A stretch of 64,000 bases of DNA from Rhynchopus euleeides (GCA_963210315.1 OY723270.1:1364001-1428000); one strand, 5' to 3'. Counted from the first letter of the stretch, positions 11,681 to 22,779 are shown. Made by a program: numbers and translations. Notes: generated by a model not told the origin, from the letters alone.

Positions 11681-12152
11681 CTGGGGGGGGGGGGCAAATA
11701 CAAGAGTATATGCAAATACAAGGGTATATGCTAATACAAGAGTACTCCAGAAATTGCGATTTTAAAAAGTTCACCGAGCAAATACAAGAGTATACTCTTG
11801 TATTTGCATACTAGACTTTTGGAGAACTTTTTGTGGGGTTTTCATCATATTTTGTGCTTCCAATGACCTCCCCCAGGCCAGTGGGCCTCCTGTCTGGAGT
11901 CGTCACGGTCGGGTGGGAGTCGCCTCGGGGGTGGGAAAGGCCAAGAGGACGCTCGTATTGTCTATTCGGCGCCGCTGCCCCATGAGGGCCCACCCGGAGG
12001 CCACATTTCTAGTATGCAAATACAAGAGTATATACTCTTGTATTTGCATGGTAGACAACTTTTCAGCTAAAAAACAATTTTTTGAGAACCCTGAATTACG
12101 TAAGCTGGCACGGTGAATAGAAGAGTATACCCTTGTATTTGCCCCCCCCCAG
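11681..12152. mobile_element. 472-bp TIR element A, copy 1
   Basis: Ends TA|CTGGGGGGGGGGGGCAAATA and TATTTGCCCCCCCCCAG|TA. Sub-terminal repeats of CAAATACAAGAGTATA lie at both ends. It is nearly identical to 17086-17561 in opposite orientation, which indicates recent mobility. No transposase is encoded. Confidence 0.85.
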
Positions 12153-12154
12153 TA

Positions 12155-13835
12155 AGACGTCTTAAGAAAGAAGTGAAAAGATCCTTTTCTTATTAAGACC
12201 TTTGTCATACCATGTTTGTCGATGAAAAGAGAAATGGGTCACGACACGGTAAAATTAATACGCGCTTCTCAAGTCTTAAGGTCAAGGGTTAGAAAGACTT
12301 GTCAGCGCACGTATAGTCACTCACCAGGTCCGCACAAACAGTGGCCTGAAACACCCGACTTCAGTGGCTCTTGCCATTGGCTCCTCTCACCCTCTTACTG
12401 CATGGCTTCCCCCAAGGGAATATAGGACGGCGGGTTGCCTCGTGGATTGTTATCCACAGGCGCCAAAAAAAAGGATTGCCGGGTTTCTTTTGTTTTGTTT
12501 GTGCAACCGGTTCCTTCCCTGTAGGGTAAAGCTGCAGAGGGATGTCGTCCCAAACCACATTGTCGGTGTTGCAACCGGCCATATTTTTGTTTGTGCAACC
12601 TTCTGGTCACCTGCACGTTGGGGCGTGGAGTGTAGGTGAACAAAACATTGCTCCCACTGCAACCTTTTTAGTTCTGAACGCCTTCCGTGAGCACGGTGCG
12701 TTTGACACAAAAAACATATTGTCATCTTCTGTGCCGTCCAACAAAACCTTCCTCTCTCAGCTTAGTTTTCCCACACGCCCCGCCCCGACAGGGGCGTGTC
12801 GATTTTTTCTCTACTGCCATTGCCGCAAAATGTCTTGCTTTTTTTTCAATGCCAAGGGGAAGGGAAAGGAAGGCTGGGGGTGTGCGAGAAAACCTGGGGA
12901 GGTGGCAAGAACGAAGCTTTGTTTGTTGAGTTCAAAACATATCTTGCACCTCTGGCAGGCTCTGTGAGAGCAACACCTTCTGGCAGCATTGTGCACGCCA
13001 CAGTCTGTCCGTCTTTTCACGTCAGTGCTGGAGGTCGCCGCTGCTCCCCCCCCCCCCCAAAAAAAAAAAACTTGCGCCGCGGAATTCCTTTCCCCATCCA
13101 CATGGCATGGCATTATGGCAACGCTCTTTGCGATGTAGACCCTGTCTAACTCTCGTCCTGTCTCGTCTCCACTGCACGAGAAAATTTATAAGGCGGTTAT
13201 CCTTCCCCACCACTTGGAGGGCCCCAGGGATGGCTACACCCACTTCACACAACAAGAACCCAAAGAATTTGGAGGGTCGATCCGAGAGAAACGGCGCTGG
13301 AGGTAGTGGCGGTGGTGGGGGGGACTGCGGGCTTGCACCCCCCTGCGATACTGCCGTGCACACGCCACCGGGGATTTGGCGAGGTGTGAAGGGAACGATC
13401 TCTTGCACCCCCTCAGATTCTTTTATTTTGCTGGAGGTTGCATCACAGTGCAGGGTGCCTTCTGGAGGGAGAGGGTTAGGTGTCTGCCTGGCTGGAGTAC
13501 TCCTCTCCTCCAGAGGGTGGGTGGAGGGGAGGGGGGGGGGGTACATTTTTTTCCCTGTTGCTTTTCGAGAGCCTTCTTCTTGAAAAATTCCAGGGGGAAG
13601 ATATTTACCCCGGCTCTATTTCCGACACACTGACGCTGCGCTTTCGCCCTGCGTGTCTCCCCCACATCCTGTGACCACCCCAGGCCCCGTCTCCTCTTCC
13701 GCGCGCTGCCCCCCTCCCCCTCCGCCCAGCCATTATCTGCCTCCCTCTTGTTTGCATTTTGTTCATTACTAGTTACGGAGCGGCGAAAAAAAATACTCGT
13801 AGTGAAAGTCGCGAAGTAACGGGAAGGGGGGGGGG
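12155..13835. other. No gene recognised
   Basis: Several overlapping frames of 80-175 codons exist on both strands, but none carries a domain I recognise and none is favoured by composition. C/G homopolymers occur near 13050 and 13540. Confidence 0.5.
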
Positions 13836-13837
13836 TA

Positions 13838-15344
13838 GGGCCCCGGATGTACGGGAAAAAATTGTAATAAAAAATTTTCCGACCCCAAACAAGGGTTATT
13901 GGCACCTACAATGGGTGTACCCACCTCAAAAATATGTCTGTGGACCCAATGAAACCGGTTTTTCACACTTAGGTGCCCATTTTCGGTCAGAATTTTCGAA
14001 AAATCGGTGAAAAAAAGGGGATTTTGCCCATTTTGGGCAAAATCCCGATTTTCATGAAAAAATGACAAAATCGGGGCAACTAGACCCCATTTCGGGTGTT
14101 TTTCGGGTGAAAAACGTACCCTAGGCATCCCTGGGGTACATTGTATATCATCCCGGGCCTCTACGACCAGTAGAGGTGCGTTAAAATGCGTATTTTTACC
14201 CAAAAAAAGGACCCTGCAACCACCCTGCAAGCACCCTGCAACCAGGTTGTAGGCACCCTACAACCCTATAACCACCCAGAAACCACTGGGTATGCCCTAA
14301 AATGGGGTGTATGGGCCTGTCGGAACAGGTTTTCTACACCGAATTGCCCAAATTCAGTCCGATATTTTGAAAAAACTGTGAAAAATGGGGGATTCGCCCG
14401 TGTAGGGTAACAGCCCCAATTTTTCTGAAAAAATGTCAAAAATTGGGCAACTAGACCCCATTTTGGGTGGTTTTCGGGTGAAAAACGTACCCTAGGCATC
14501 CCTGGGGCACATTGTGTACCATCCTGGGCCTCTACGACCAGTAGATGTGCGTTAAAATGCACATTTTTACCCAAAAATGTGGACCCTGCAACGATGTTGT
14601 AGGACCCTGCACACACCCTGCAACCGTGTTGTAGGCACCCTACAACCCTATAACCACCCAGAAACCACTGAGTATGCCCGAAAAGGGGTGTACGGGCCTG
14701 TTGGAACAGGTTTTCGACACCGAATTGCCCAAATTCCGTCCAATTTTTTGAAAAAACTGTGAAAAATGGGGGATTCGCCCATGTGGGGTAAAAGTCCCAA
14801 TTTCATGAAAAAATGTCAAAAATTGGGCAACTATACCCCATTTCGGGTGTTTTTCGGGTGAAAAACGTACCCTAGGCATCCCTGGGGTACATTGTATACC
14901 ATCCAGGGCCTCTACGACCAGTAGAAGCGCGTGAAAATGCGTAATTTTACCCAAGGAAAAGGACCCTGCAACGATGTTGTAGGTCCAATTTCATGAAAAA
15001 ATGTCAAAAATTGGGCAACTATACCCCATTTTGGGTGGGTTTCGGGTGAAAAACGTACCCTAGGCATCCCTGGGGCACATTGTATACCATCCAGGGCCTC
15101 TAGGACCAGCAGAGGTGCGTTAAATGCACATTTTTACCCAAAAATGACCCTGCACAGGACTCACCCCAGAAAAGCCAAAAAAAGCCAAAAACTGGCCAAA
15201 AATGAGTGTTGGTGGGCCCAAAAGTGGGTAAAAACCTCCGGAAATTCATATCTGGGGTGGGTCTGGGGGTGGTTTTGCGCTGTTGACCTCCAGACCTGGA
15301 TATTTCAAAAAAATTACAGTTTTTTATATGGACATCCGGGGCCC
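13838..15344. mobile_element. 1507-bp TIR element Q with internal tandem repeats
   Basis: Ends TA|GGGCCCCGGATGT and ACATCCGGGGCCC|TA. The insertion TA lies inside a G tract (nine or more Gs before, about 20 after). The interior is a tandem repeat of about 370-380 bp marked by TCTACGACCA at 14160, 14531 and 14911, with a partial unit at 15099 (TCTAGGACCA). There is no long frame; it is non-autonomous. Confidence 0.75.
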
Positions 15345-15377
15345 TAGGGGGGGGGGGGGGGGGGCCCAGTGTTGTTA

Positions 15378-15717
15378 CACGGTGGGATCTTGTAAATTTT
15401 ACATGTATAACTACAAGTATAATACATGTATTATACATGTATAATACATGCATGTCAACTATTATACATGTATAATACATGTATATGCCTGAAATATACA
15501 TGTAAAATACATGTATATCAAGTAAAAATGCATGTATAATAGTTGACATGCAAGTATTATACATGTATTTTTACTTGATATACATGTATTTTACATGTAT
15601 ATTTCAGGCATATACATGTATTATACATGTATAATAGTTGACATGCAAGTATTATACATGTATAATACATGTATATACTTGTAGTTATACATGTAAAATT
15701 TACAAGATCCCACCGTG
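15378..15717. mobile_element. 340-bp fold-back TIR element X, TA duplication
   Basis: Ends TA|CACGGTGGGATCTTG and CAAGATCCCACCGTG|TA. The interior is built from ATACATGTAT palindromes, so the whole element can fold on itself. The terminal CACGGTGG and 2-bp duplication match elements I/J/K at 48.7-60.6 kb, suggesting it is mobilised by that family. Confidence 0.8.
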
Positions 15718-16160
15718 TAGAAACCGAGTTTTAAACATTTTAAACGTTTTACAGGGGGGGGTCAAATAAACGTACTTAGTACTACTATTCGGCGAACGCG
15801 CGGGCCTAAATCGACCTCGCCAGAAAATTAATAAATAGTTTGCGAGCGAATAGACGTACTAAGTACGTCTATTCAACTTTTCCTAAAAACGCTGTTTGCA
15901 GGGGCTCTGCGGGGCTGTTTGGTCCACCAGGGGCGCGCTGGTCACTGCTGTCGTCCGTCTCTCACTTCTTCTGCCTTCCGGTCGAGTATCCGCTCTGTTC
16001 TCGTCCTACCACTCGCCCCTCATTTGGTTTCGTACCGTTTTGATTTGTATTGCCCCCCCCCCCCCCCCTCTGGTGCCCCCCCTGGTTGACATTCTTGTTG
16101 AGTTAGTGAAAGCATACACAGTTCATCAGAGCTGTCAGCTTCACTGTCGGTGGTTGGTTG

Positions 16161-16174
16161 GTGCGTTGATGCTT
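16161..16174 (-). promoter_or_regulatory. Recurring GAAGCGTCAACGCA-like motif downstream of pogo CDS
   Basis: Minus strand AAGCATCAACGCAC, a one-base variant of the motif, about 50 nt past the transposase stop. The position would suit a 3'-UTR or processing signal; this is inference. Confidence 0.3.
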
Positions 16175-16220
16175 AAAAAAAAGATGTGAAAAAGGCAAGC
16201 CACAACCAGCACGCCCCAAC

Positions 16221-17080
16221 TTACTTCTTCTTCAAGTTCTTGGGCTTGCTGGGGCAAGTCTGCATGTTGTGCCCAGGCTTCCTACACCCTTTGCAGAGCC
16301 TGCGGTGTTTGTTGGGAGTCTGGGTGGTCGGGGACGCTGCGCGCTTCTTTTCGGAGGACTGGGAGGACTGGGAAGGCTGTGTCTGTGTGAGAGAGTTCAC
16401 ACGAACCGGCTTCGCCCATGCCAAGATGCTTGACTGTTGGGTTGGCTGAGACACAACTTTCTTTTGGGTGGACTGCTTCTCTGTGCTCTCTTTTGCCTTC
16501 CCGTCCAACCCAGGTTCAAGGTCCGCACCACCAGCCTCAGGGGATGTTTCTGTGCTTGGTGCGAAGGTGAGGTCCGGACAAAGGGAGCTCTTCACGAACC
16601 CGTCCTCCTCACCCGACACCTTCAGCACGTACCCCATATCCCGCAAGCGCTGGGCTACCACCTCCCCCCTCACACTTTCCACCGACTTTCCCCAAACAGC
16701 TCCAACAGAGGTGCACATGGCCTCGCGGTACCACCTCTCTGTGAAGCGACAATCCTGGCGAAAACCTTCGGCTGTTGATTTCTTTATCTCGAGACGGGCT
16801 TTGTCCTTGAGCCCTTCCAGGTGAGTGTGGAAGGCAGCCTTGAATGGTGCAAATGCATGCACATCAAGGTACTGCACTGTTCCTGTCAACCCACCTGGAA
16901 TGACCGCTGACTTCGCCCCCGTCTTCCTGTGCAAGTACGCAACATTTTTTGGTGCAATGTGTGTTGTCGCCGAGTCATAAATGACAAGCACGTTTTTGTT
17001 TTTGCAAATGGGGGCCAAGACGCTGTCAATCCACCACCGCCACTCGGCTTCTTTGACCCAGCCGGTTTTCTGGAAAGTAC
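16221..17080 (-). CDS. pogo-like transposase, C-terminal half (DDE_1 and CCHC knuckle)
   Basis: The frame carries the second and third catalytic Asp of a pogo/Tigger DDE_1 transposase: VIYDSATTHI and LTGTVQYLDVHAFAPFK, 36 residues apart (DD36D). The IPGGLT phrase of the family lies between them. Downstream is a low-complexity Ser/Gln/Lys tail containing QSSILAWA, which resembles a PCNA-interacting (PIP) box; pogo transposase is known to bind PCNA through such a motif. The protein ends with a CCHC zinc knuckle (CKGCRKPGHNMQTC) and a lysine tail. Its N-terminal half lies at 19622-20164. The two are separated by an inserted TIR element and a 2-kb insertion, so the gene is not functional as it stands. 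The frame continues exactly if both insertions and their duplications are removed. The enzyme cuts and pastes DNA at TA sites in the nucleus. Confidence 0.9.
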
Positions 17081-17085
17081 AGTTA

Positions 17086-17561
17086 CTGGGGGGGGGCAAA
17101 TACAAGGGTATACTCTTCTATTCACCGTGCCAGCTTACGTAATTCAGGGTTTTCAAAAAATTGTTTTTTAGCTGAAAAGTTGTCTAGTATGCAAATACAA
17201 GAGTATATACTCTTGTATTTGCATACTAGAAATGTGGCCTCCGGGTGGGCCCTCATGGGGCAGCGGCGCCGAAGAGACAATACGAGCGTCCTCTTGGCCT
17301 TTCCCACCCCGAGGCGACTCCCACCAGACCGTGACGACTCCAGACAGGAGGCCCACTGGCCTGGGGGGGGTCATTGGAAGTACAAAATATGATGAAAACC
17401 CCACAAAAGTTCTTCAAAAGTCTAGTATGCAAATACAAGAGTATACTCTTGTATTTGCTCGGTGAACTTTGTAAAATCGCGATTTCTGGAGTACTCTTGT
17501 ATTAGCATATACCCTTGTATTTGCATATACTCTTGTATTTGCCCCCCCCCCCCCCCCCCAG
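17086..17561. mobile_element. 476-bp TIR element A, copy 2, inside the pogo transposase
   Basis: Reverse-orientation near-twin of 11681-12152. TA duplications lie at 17084-17085 and 17562-17563. It interrupts the pogo coding sequence between the first and second catalytic blocks. Confidence 0.9.
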
Positions 17562-17580
17562 TAACCCCCGAGTCTTTGTG

Positions 17581-19621
17581 CGAGCACGTCTCTGGGCCCC
17601 CGGAAAGTGTGCAACGCGCATTCGAAACCGAAATGCGACGAGTGCGATAATGCCAAGCGGAATTACGCACTGACGATAGCTGCGTGTTGCCGCGTTCACC
17701 ACCACCACGCGGACGGCCTGAAGGTGATGTGTTGTGAGACACACCACATGACGCGATGCGGCACCTGCGCCAATGTGAAGACATGCTGCGCGGCCGGCCA
17801 CCATGGGCGCGCCCCCAGGGTCGACCAAGTTGCGAGCACGGATGACGACAGCAGCAGCTGCGAAGACGACTCTGACAGCGAGGGAGAGGAGGGCAGCTCT
17901 GGTGCCACTGAGCATGATGGAGACGACGCTGCAGATGCGGGCTCCACCAGCGAGGAAGTCCCTCCCTCGTCTGAGATGGATAGCGACACGACGGCTGCGG
18001 CTGCGGTGAAACGCACCGCCATCGTTCTGGACGCCTCCGACGAGGACTCGATGGGGCAGGATGCCGTGAAACGCACCGCCATTTGTTTAGATCACTCTGA
18101 CGAGGGCCCGTCCCTCTGGGGGGCTGGGATAGTGTGTGTGCGACAGCCAGAGTGGGACATGTGTGCGTCTCTTCTTCTTCTTTGGCCGGGCGTGATTGAG
18201 CATTTGGCTCTTTGCTGCCCCGACGATCAGCCCAGTGAGGGCGAGTTGGGTTCTTCTGCGGAGTCATCTGCGTTGACCCCACGCGAATTCCCTGGTTTTC
18301 TTTTCTCGCCTTCCCCTCGAATGAATACCCCTGCTTCCCCTACCCCGCGTAAGATGGGTGCAGAGCACGTTACGCTTGATGCGGATGAATCGTCGGGCTC
18401 CCAGCCTGATGATGCTCGTCTCGCTCCACCAGCAGATACAGCACCGCCTCCGGCGCCCTCTCCGGCTCCGGAGCTCGTGCTGCACACAGACCTGCTGGAC
18501 GGGCTACAGACCCCGCAGTCGGGCTCGCCGCCCCTCCCAGAGAGCGCCACGCAACGGAGATCTCCGAGCCCTTGCGTGGGGCGCTGCCTTCCTTTCTCTC
18601 CCTCTCTCCCCTCTGAGTCCTCGGTACCCCGCGCGCAGAAGCGGGTAGCACCCATACAGGAGACAGGCGAATCTGCCCTGGGGCAACGCTCCTTTAACAA
18701 CAGAAGAGTAGAACCTCAACCCCCCGTGTCCCCTGGTTCACCGATTTCAGCGTCAAGCCTTCGGCCTGACGAGGATAGTATCATGCCCCCATCAGAACTT
18801 GCTTCCCCCCTTCCTCTCTCGCCTGCACCTTCCCTTGTTGTGGATGACTCGCCGGGCTTTCAGCCCGTCGACACTCGGCTTAGTCCCCCATCAGACACTG
18901 TGTCACCCCCACCACCCTCTCCATGTCAGGAGCCCCTAGTGCCTTTAGACACTGCAACCCCCTCTCTTCCCGACTGGCAGGCAGAAACGCCGTCTCACCA
19001 GGGGGGCGACACGCTCTCCCACGAGTGCACGTCGCCGAGCCCTTACGTGGGGCGTCGACTTCCTTTCTCCCCTTCCTCCCCTTCTGAGTCCTCGGTTCCC
19101 CGCGCGCAGAAACGTGTAGCGCACATGCGGGAGGCAGACGAATCTGCCCTGGAGCGATGCTCGTTTCATAACAACAGAGCAGGTTTTCCTTCCTCCCGCA
19201 CGATCATCAGCACAGCTAGATCAGGCGTGCCTTCCCCTTTCCCACGGGCCTCACAGGCCTTGCGCTTCTTGGAGCGCAAGACACGTGCTGTCCGTCCTTC
19301 TCGTTCTCGTTTCCTCCAGAAGCAGGTGTTGCGTGCGGTTCCGAAGCGCACCCGCTGCATCCCCTCTCCCACCATCTTTCGTTCGGCGGCTATTCCGCGC
19401 TCTTTTCAACGCGTCGTCGCGAAGATTGCGCCTCAGTATCAGCAGGCGCAATCTCCGGCTTCCAGTGTGTGTGTGTCCCCCCTCCTTTACAGCGCAACGA
19501 GGAGGAGAGCGAAACCGTGTGGTGTCACGTAGAGCAAGAGTAGGATAGCGGGCCCGGTTCCTCACGGTATGGTCCTTCGGGGCCAGGCTGCGATGCCAGC
19601 ACGCTAACCCAAATTGCAATA
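17581..19621 (+). mobile_element. 2.04-kb insertion with 12-bp target duplication, type unknown
   Basis: CGAGTCTTTGTG occurs at 17569-17580 and again at 19622-19633, flanking this block exactly. No terminal inverted repeats are visible. The right end (CCAGCACGCTAACCCAAATT, then GCAAT) is shared with 32345-32387, where the family appears again. A long duplication, no TIR, one fixed 3' end and a frame open at the left edge all fit a 5'-truncated target-primed retroinsertion without a poly(A) tail. No reverse transcriptase is encoded in the surviving part. Confidence 0.65.
17607..19532 (+). CDS. Cys/His-rich then Pro/Ser-rich protein of unknown function
   Basis: This is the longest frame of the 2-kb insertion, 641 codons if counted from the GTG at 17607. 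It is open to the left edge with no convincing ATG start, so it is probably 5'-truncated. The first 75 residues are dense in Cys and His (CDECDNAKR, CCETHHMTRCGTC, CCAAGHH), suggesting zinc binding. Residues of about 75-170 are acidic and Ser-rich. The rest is Pro/Ser-rich with two degenerate copies of a block marked by LPFSPS and ESSVPRAQKRVA, at about residues 330-370 and 475-515. The C-terminus is Arg-rich. I recognise no enzyme domain. It could be the coat or accessory protein of a retroelement or a captured host gene; I do not assign a function. Confidence 0.4.
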   Translation: MCNAHSKPKCDECDNAKRNYALTIAACCRVHHHHADGLKVMCCETHHMTRCGTCANVKTCCAAGHHGRAPRVDQVASTDDDSSSCEDDSDSEGEEGSSGATEHDGDDAADAGSTSEEVPPSSEMDSDTTAAAAVKRTAIVLDASDEDSMGQDAVKRTAICLDHSDEGPSLWGAGIVCVRQPEWDMCASLLLLWPGVIEHLALCCPDDQPSEGELGSSAESSALTPREFPGFLFSPSPRMNTPASPTPRKMGAEHVTLDADESSGSQPDDARLAPPADTAPPPAPSPAPELVLHTDLLDGLQTPQSGSPPLPESATQRRSPSPCVGRCLPFSPSLPSESSVPRAQKRVAPIQETGESALGQRSFNNRRVEPQPPVSPGSPISASSLRPDEDSIMPPSELASPLPLSPAPSLVVDDSPGFQPVDTRLSPPSDTVSPPPPSPCQEPLVPLDTATPSLPDWQAETPSHQGGDTLSHECTSPSPYVGRRLPFSPSSPSESSVPRAQKRVAHMREADESALERCSFHNNRAGFPSSRTIISTARSGVPSPFPRASQALRFLERKTRAVRPSRSRFLQKQVLRAVPKRTRCIPSPTIFRSAAIPRSFQRVVAKIAPQYQQAQSPASSVCVSPLLYSATRRRAKPCGVT

Positions 19622-20164
19622 CGAGTCTTTGTGAATCTGATGCTCCTCCTTCTTTATCCTCTCGCCCGCACCTTTAAAAACGATCGACTGCTTTGTCGCA
19701 AGAATGGTCCTGTCTTTCACACTGAACGTGACAGCACCAATCAACGTGGCAAATCTATTTTTTCCAGCATCGGTATCGACCACGATGTTGGTGTCAGTGG
19801 TGTAGCACAACAGTTTGTCCCTGCGGGTAGAGCTCTTGTACAAGGCAGACTCATCCACATTCACAACCAGGTCAAAAGTACCAAAGGGGTTGTGCAGCAG
19901 CTCGGACCCGATGGAGAGGCGTCTGATGGTGGACCAGAAGCTGTGCAACTGGACCCGGGCTTTTTCAAGAGAAAGCTTGGCAATGCGCGAAGTACGAAAT
20001 TGAAACTTGTTTCTCCTGGCCCAACCGTCGATCCACTCCACCGAAGCCTGGAAGCCTTTCGGGAAGGGAACAAAGGACATGGCAAGCTCCTTGATTTTGC
20101 GGCGCGTCGTTGGCAAGTCGTTCTTCCGCCGTTCTCCCACTTCTTTAAGCACGTGGGCCTCCAC
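19622..20164 (-). CDS. pogo-like transposase, N-terminal half (CENP-B-type HTH, first Asp)
   Basis: The frame begins with a CENP-B/Tc5-type DNA-binding helix-turn-helix (KIKELAMSF, then FQASVEWIDGWARRNKF, roughly residues 20-60). It then reads into the catalytic core with the first Asp in VVNVDESALYKS. It stops where the 2-kb insertion begins; the matching C-terminal half is at 16221-17080. There is no ATG at the left limit used here. A second upstream frame (FEDQLRKNTCQKKGG) appears to belong to the same protein, displaced by a one-base shift near 20175, so the gene carries a frameshift as well as the insertions. The domain binds the transposon ends; the Asp is the first of the DDD triad. 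Confidence 0.85.
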
Positions 20165-20748
20165 CTCAGGAAAGAAACACGACCTCCCCCTCCCCGCCTT
20201 TCTTTTGGCATGTGTTTTTCCGCAGCTGGTCCTCGAAGGCTACATCTATGGTGAGGTGTGTCTGGGGCCATCCGTCCACATCTTCTCGTTGGTGGTAGGG
20301 ACTGCGGACGCCGTAGATGAGGAGTCGTTTAATGCGCGCCGCTCTTCAGCAGTGATTTTGACGCCTCTGGACCCCAGGAGTTTGCGGGTTTCCGGGTTTG
20401 CGGTCTTCAGCAGTGGTTCTGATGCCTCTGGACCGCAGGAGTTTGCGGGTTCGCTGGTTTCCCGTCCGTATGTGTCTGAGGGGGGATGCCCCGATTCCCT
20501 TCGTCACGACATATCTTTGAGCGTAGGTCACTTCCCCCCTCTACGGACCCCGTGCACCCTGGTTCCCCTAAGTGGCACCAATAGACCCCGTTGTCCCCAT
20601 TCCTTGCCCCAAAGTTTGCAGATTTGTGTGTCTCCAAAAAGAAAATCTCAAAAAAAACGAAAAATTTCCCCCAAAAAAAGGGTGAAAAGTAAGTACTACT
20701 ATTCAACGGCCCAACGTGCCCCAGAGCCCCAAAAAAATAAGTACTACT

Positions 20749-20857
20749 GGGGGCCCTCGCTACCAGTCACGGCTCGTCACAGCTCGTCAGCCAGTGAGGG
20801 GAAGTGGGCCGTGGCTCACTTTTTCTCACTCAGTCACACTTGGTAGCGAAGGCCCCC
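20749..20857. mobile_element. 109-bp TIR repeat, copy 3 (TSD ACT)
   Basis: Ends GGGGGCCCTCGCTACC on the left and GGTAGCGAAGGCCCCC on the right, flanked by ACT on both sides. It lies inside the right arm of the pogo element. Confidence 0.9.
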
Positions 20858-20940
20858 ACTATTCGGCTAAGTACTACTATTCAACTAAGTACGTTTATTT
20901 GACCCCCCCCTGTAAACGTTTTAAAGTTTAAAACGCCGTT

Positions 20941-21049
20941 GGGGGCCCTCGCTACGAGTCACTGTGAGTCACGAGTCGTCAGTTTTCAGCCAAACATGGC
21001 TGACTTCTCACTTTTTCTCACTCAGTCACACTTGGTAGCGAGGGCCCCC
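20941..21049. mobile_element. 109-bp TIR repeat, copy 4 (TSD GTT)
   Basis: Same family, flanked by GTT on both sides. It sits just outside the pogo right end in TTTAAA-rich sequence. Confidence 0.9.
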
Positions 21050-22762
21050 GTTTTAAATTATTTAAAACGGGGTTTAAAACGGCAAAAACCCCTGCAAAAT
21101 ATAGGGGGAGACTTTTCGATTTTTTTTTCTGGAACCCAAAATTGATCGTTTTGGGCCATCTGAGGCCATCTTCGGCAAAAAAAATCCAATTTTGAGGCTC
21201 CCTGGGGGTCCCAAATGGGTGAACAAATTCCCTGTGTGAAATAGCCTATTGCAGGCCTTTTGAGCATGATCAGGCAAACGCAGCTGTGTGGCAGGGCTTT
21301 CTGCGAAAATTCGCCTCCTGGTGAAGTGGGCTACTTTTCACCCTCCATTCACCCTGGCCTCAACCCGTTCCTCTGCTCACCCTGACGCAAGCTCATGCCC
21401 TCATCGTTGACAATCACCTAGAAAAGATTCAGGATGGTACAGTACAGACTCGGGTGCACGAACGATCCAACGGTGGTGCCTGTTTGACTTGCTGGTGTAT
21501 GGTTGATCATTGCTTGTTACGTACATTTCGCTTTCTCAGCGCCCCCGCCTTCACCGAAACCCGATGCCCAACACGAGCGGTGTGGCGCCCGTGGTACTGA
21601 CCCCTTCGGACCTTAACTCCAGCGGTAGCCGCCGGCTTTCTTCAAAGAAACTCATCGATGACGTCCCCCCAGAGTGCAGGTTCCTGCTGCCTACCCACGA
21701 TCATTAGGGTGCCGAGAGAATGGCTAGGTGATCAATAATTGTCCCAAACACTAGCTTGGCAACAGCCAGAGCAACCCCAGGTGGGGCGCAGCCGAGTGCT
21801 GCAACCATCGTTCTGACAGCAACAACATCACCTGGCTGTCTTGTTGAACACAGCCGTGATGAAGCTGGCTGCACTTCCTGTTTGGAGTTCATCGGGATCC
21901 GTTCTGCAAAAGTGAAAGTTGGAGGCAAAGAATACATGACGAGGATGGTTACGCCTTTTGTAGGCTTCTCTCGATCAGAGAAGTCGGGCGTCCATAGGAG
22001 AGTAAAGAGAATACAGATATGCTCCTCTCAAAGAGGGGCAGGCCAAAGGTAGGCTCCAGGTGGCAACTGGAACTGTGCAACTTTTCCAGAAGGTGCTTCC
22101 AGGACTGTCGAAGGAGCTGGTGGAGTTCGCTGGGTCCATTGCCACCCCCATCATGGTGATCGGCCTTCAACCTGCGACTTTGTATCACGGATTCAGCTCA
22201 AAAGGGTGCACATCGAGTGATGCAAGATGAAGATTCGACACTCCAGAAATATGCTGATGTCAAACTGCATTATTCCTGAGAACAACGGAGGGGGTGTGCC
22301 AACTGATGCCGGTGCGATTGATGCAACCCTCACCACAACGTCAGTGCCACCTATTTTCCACCAATAATGTGTCCGCTGTGACAGGAATGCAGGAATAATC
22401 ACCCAGAATATGAGCTGGGGGGCCTCAGGGGGCATGGAAATTTTTTTTGGCCGAAATTTTTTTTTGGTGTGAAAACACCACAGAAACGCCCTGTTTTAAC
22501 CCCCGTTTTAAACTCCGTTTTAAATTAATTTAAAACGCGTTTTAATGGGGGCCTTCGCTACCAGTCACTGCTCGTCACAGCTCGTCAGTCAGTGAGGGGA
22601 AGTGGGCCGTGGCTCACTTTTTCTCACTCAGTCACACTTGGTAGCGAAGGCCCCCAATTTAAAACATTTAAAACATTTAAAACGTTTAAAACGTAAAGTT
22701 TTAAATGGGGGCTAACAACAATGCGGGGGGGCTCACCCCCCTATAGCCCCCCCCCCCCCCCC
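21050..22762. other. Probable arm of an older element with TTTAAAACG repeats
   Basis: AAACGTTTTAAA-type repeats occur left of the pogo element (15720-15750), right of it (20915-20935, 21050-21080) and again at 22480-22710. An older TIR element of roughly 15.72-22.72 kb may therefore have received the pogo element. Its ends are not clear. The intervening 1.4 kb has no recognisable gene. Confidence 0.35.
22547..22655. mobile_element. 109-bp TIR repeat, copy 5 (TSD AAT)
   Basis: Same family, flanked by AAT on both sides, inside TTTAAA-rich sequence. Confidence 0.9.
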
Positions 22763-22779
22763 TAGGCATACAGTGCAAA

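Larger units (their letters stand above)
15752..20912 (-). mobile_element. pogo/Tigger-like DNA transposon, split by insertions
   Basis: Perfect-looking TIRs: TA|CAGGGGGGGGTCAAATAAA on the left and TTTATTTGACCCCCCCCTG|TA on the right, followed inward by CGTACTTAGTACTACTATTC motifs. The 5161-bp span includes a 476-bp TIR element (17086-17561), a 2-kb insertion (17581-19621) and a 109-bp repeat (20749-20857). Removing these leaves about 2.5 kb, a normal pogo length. It encodes a DDE_1 transposase on the minus strand. Confidence 0.9.

Noticed and set aside
17422-18282. 286-codon minus-strand frame opposite the Cys/Pro-rich protein
   Set aside because: It runs across the insertion boundary and element A into the pogo region and has no domain; it is a shadow frame.
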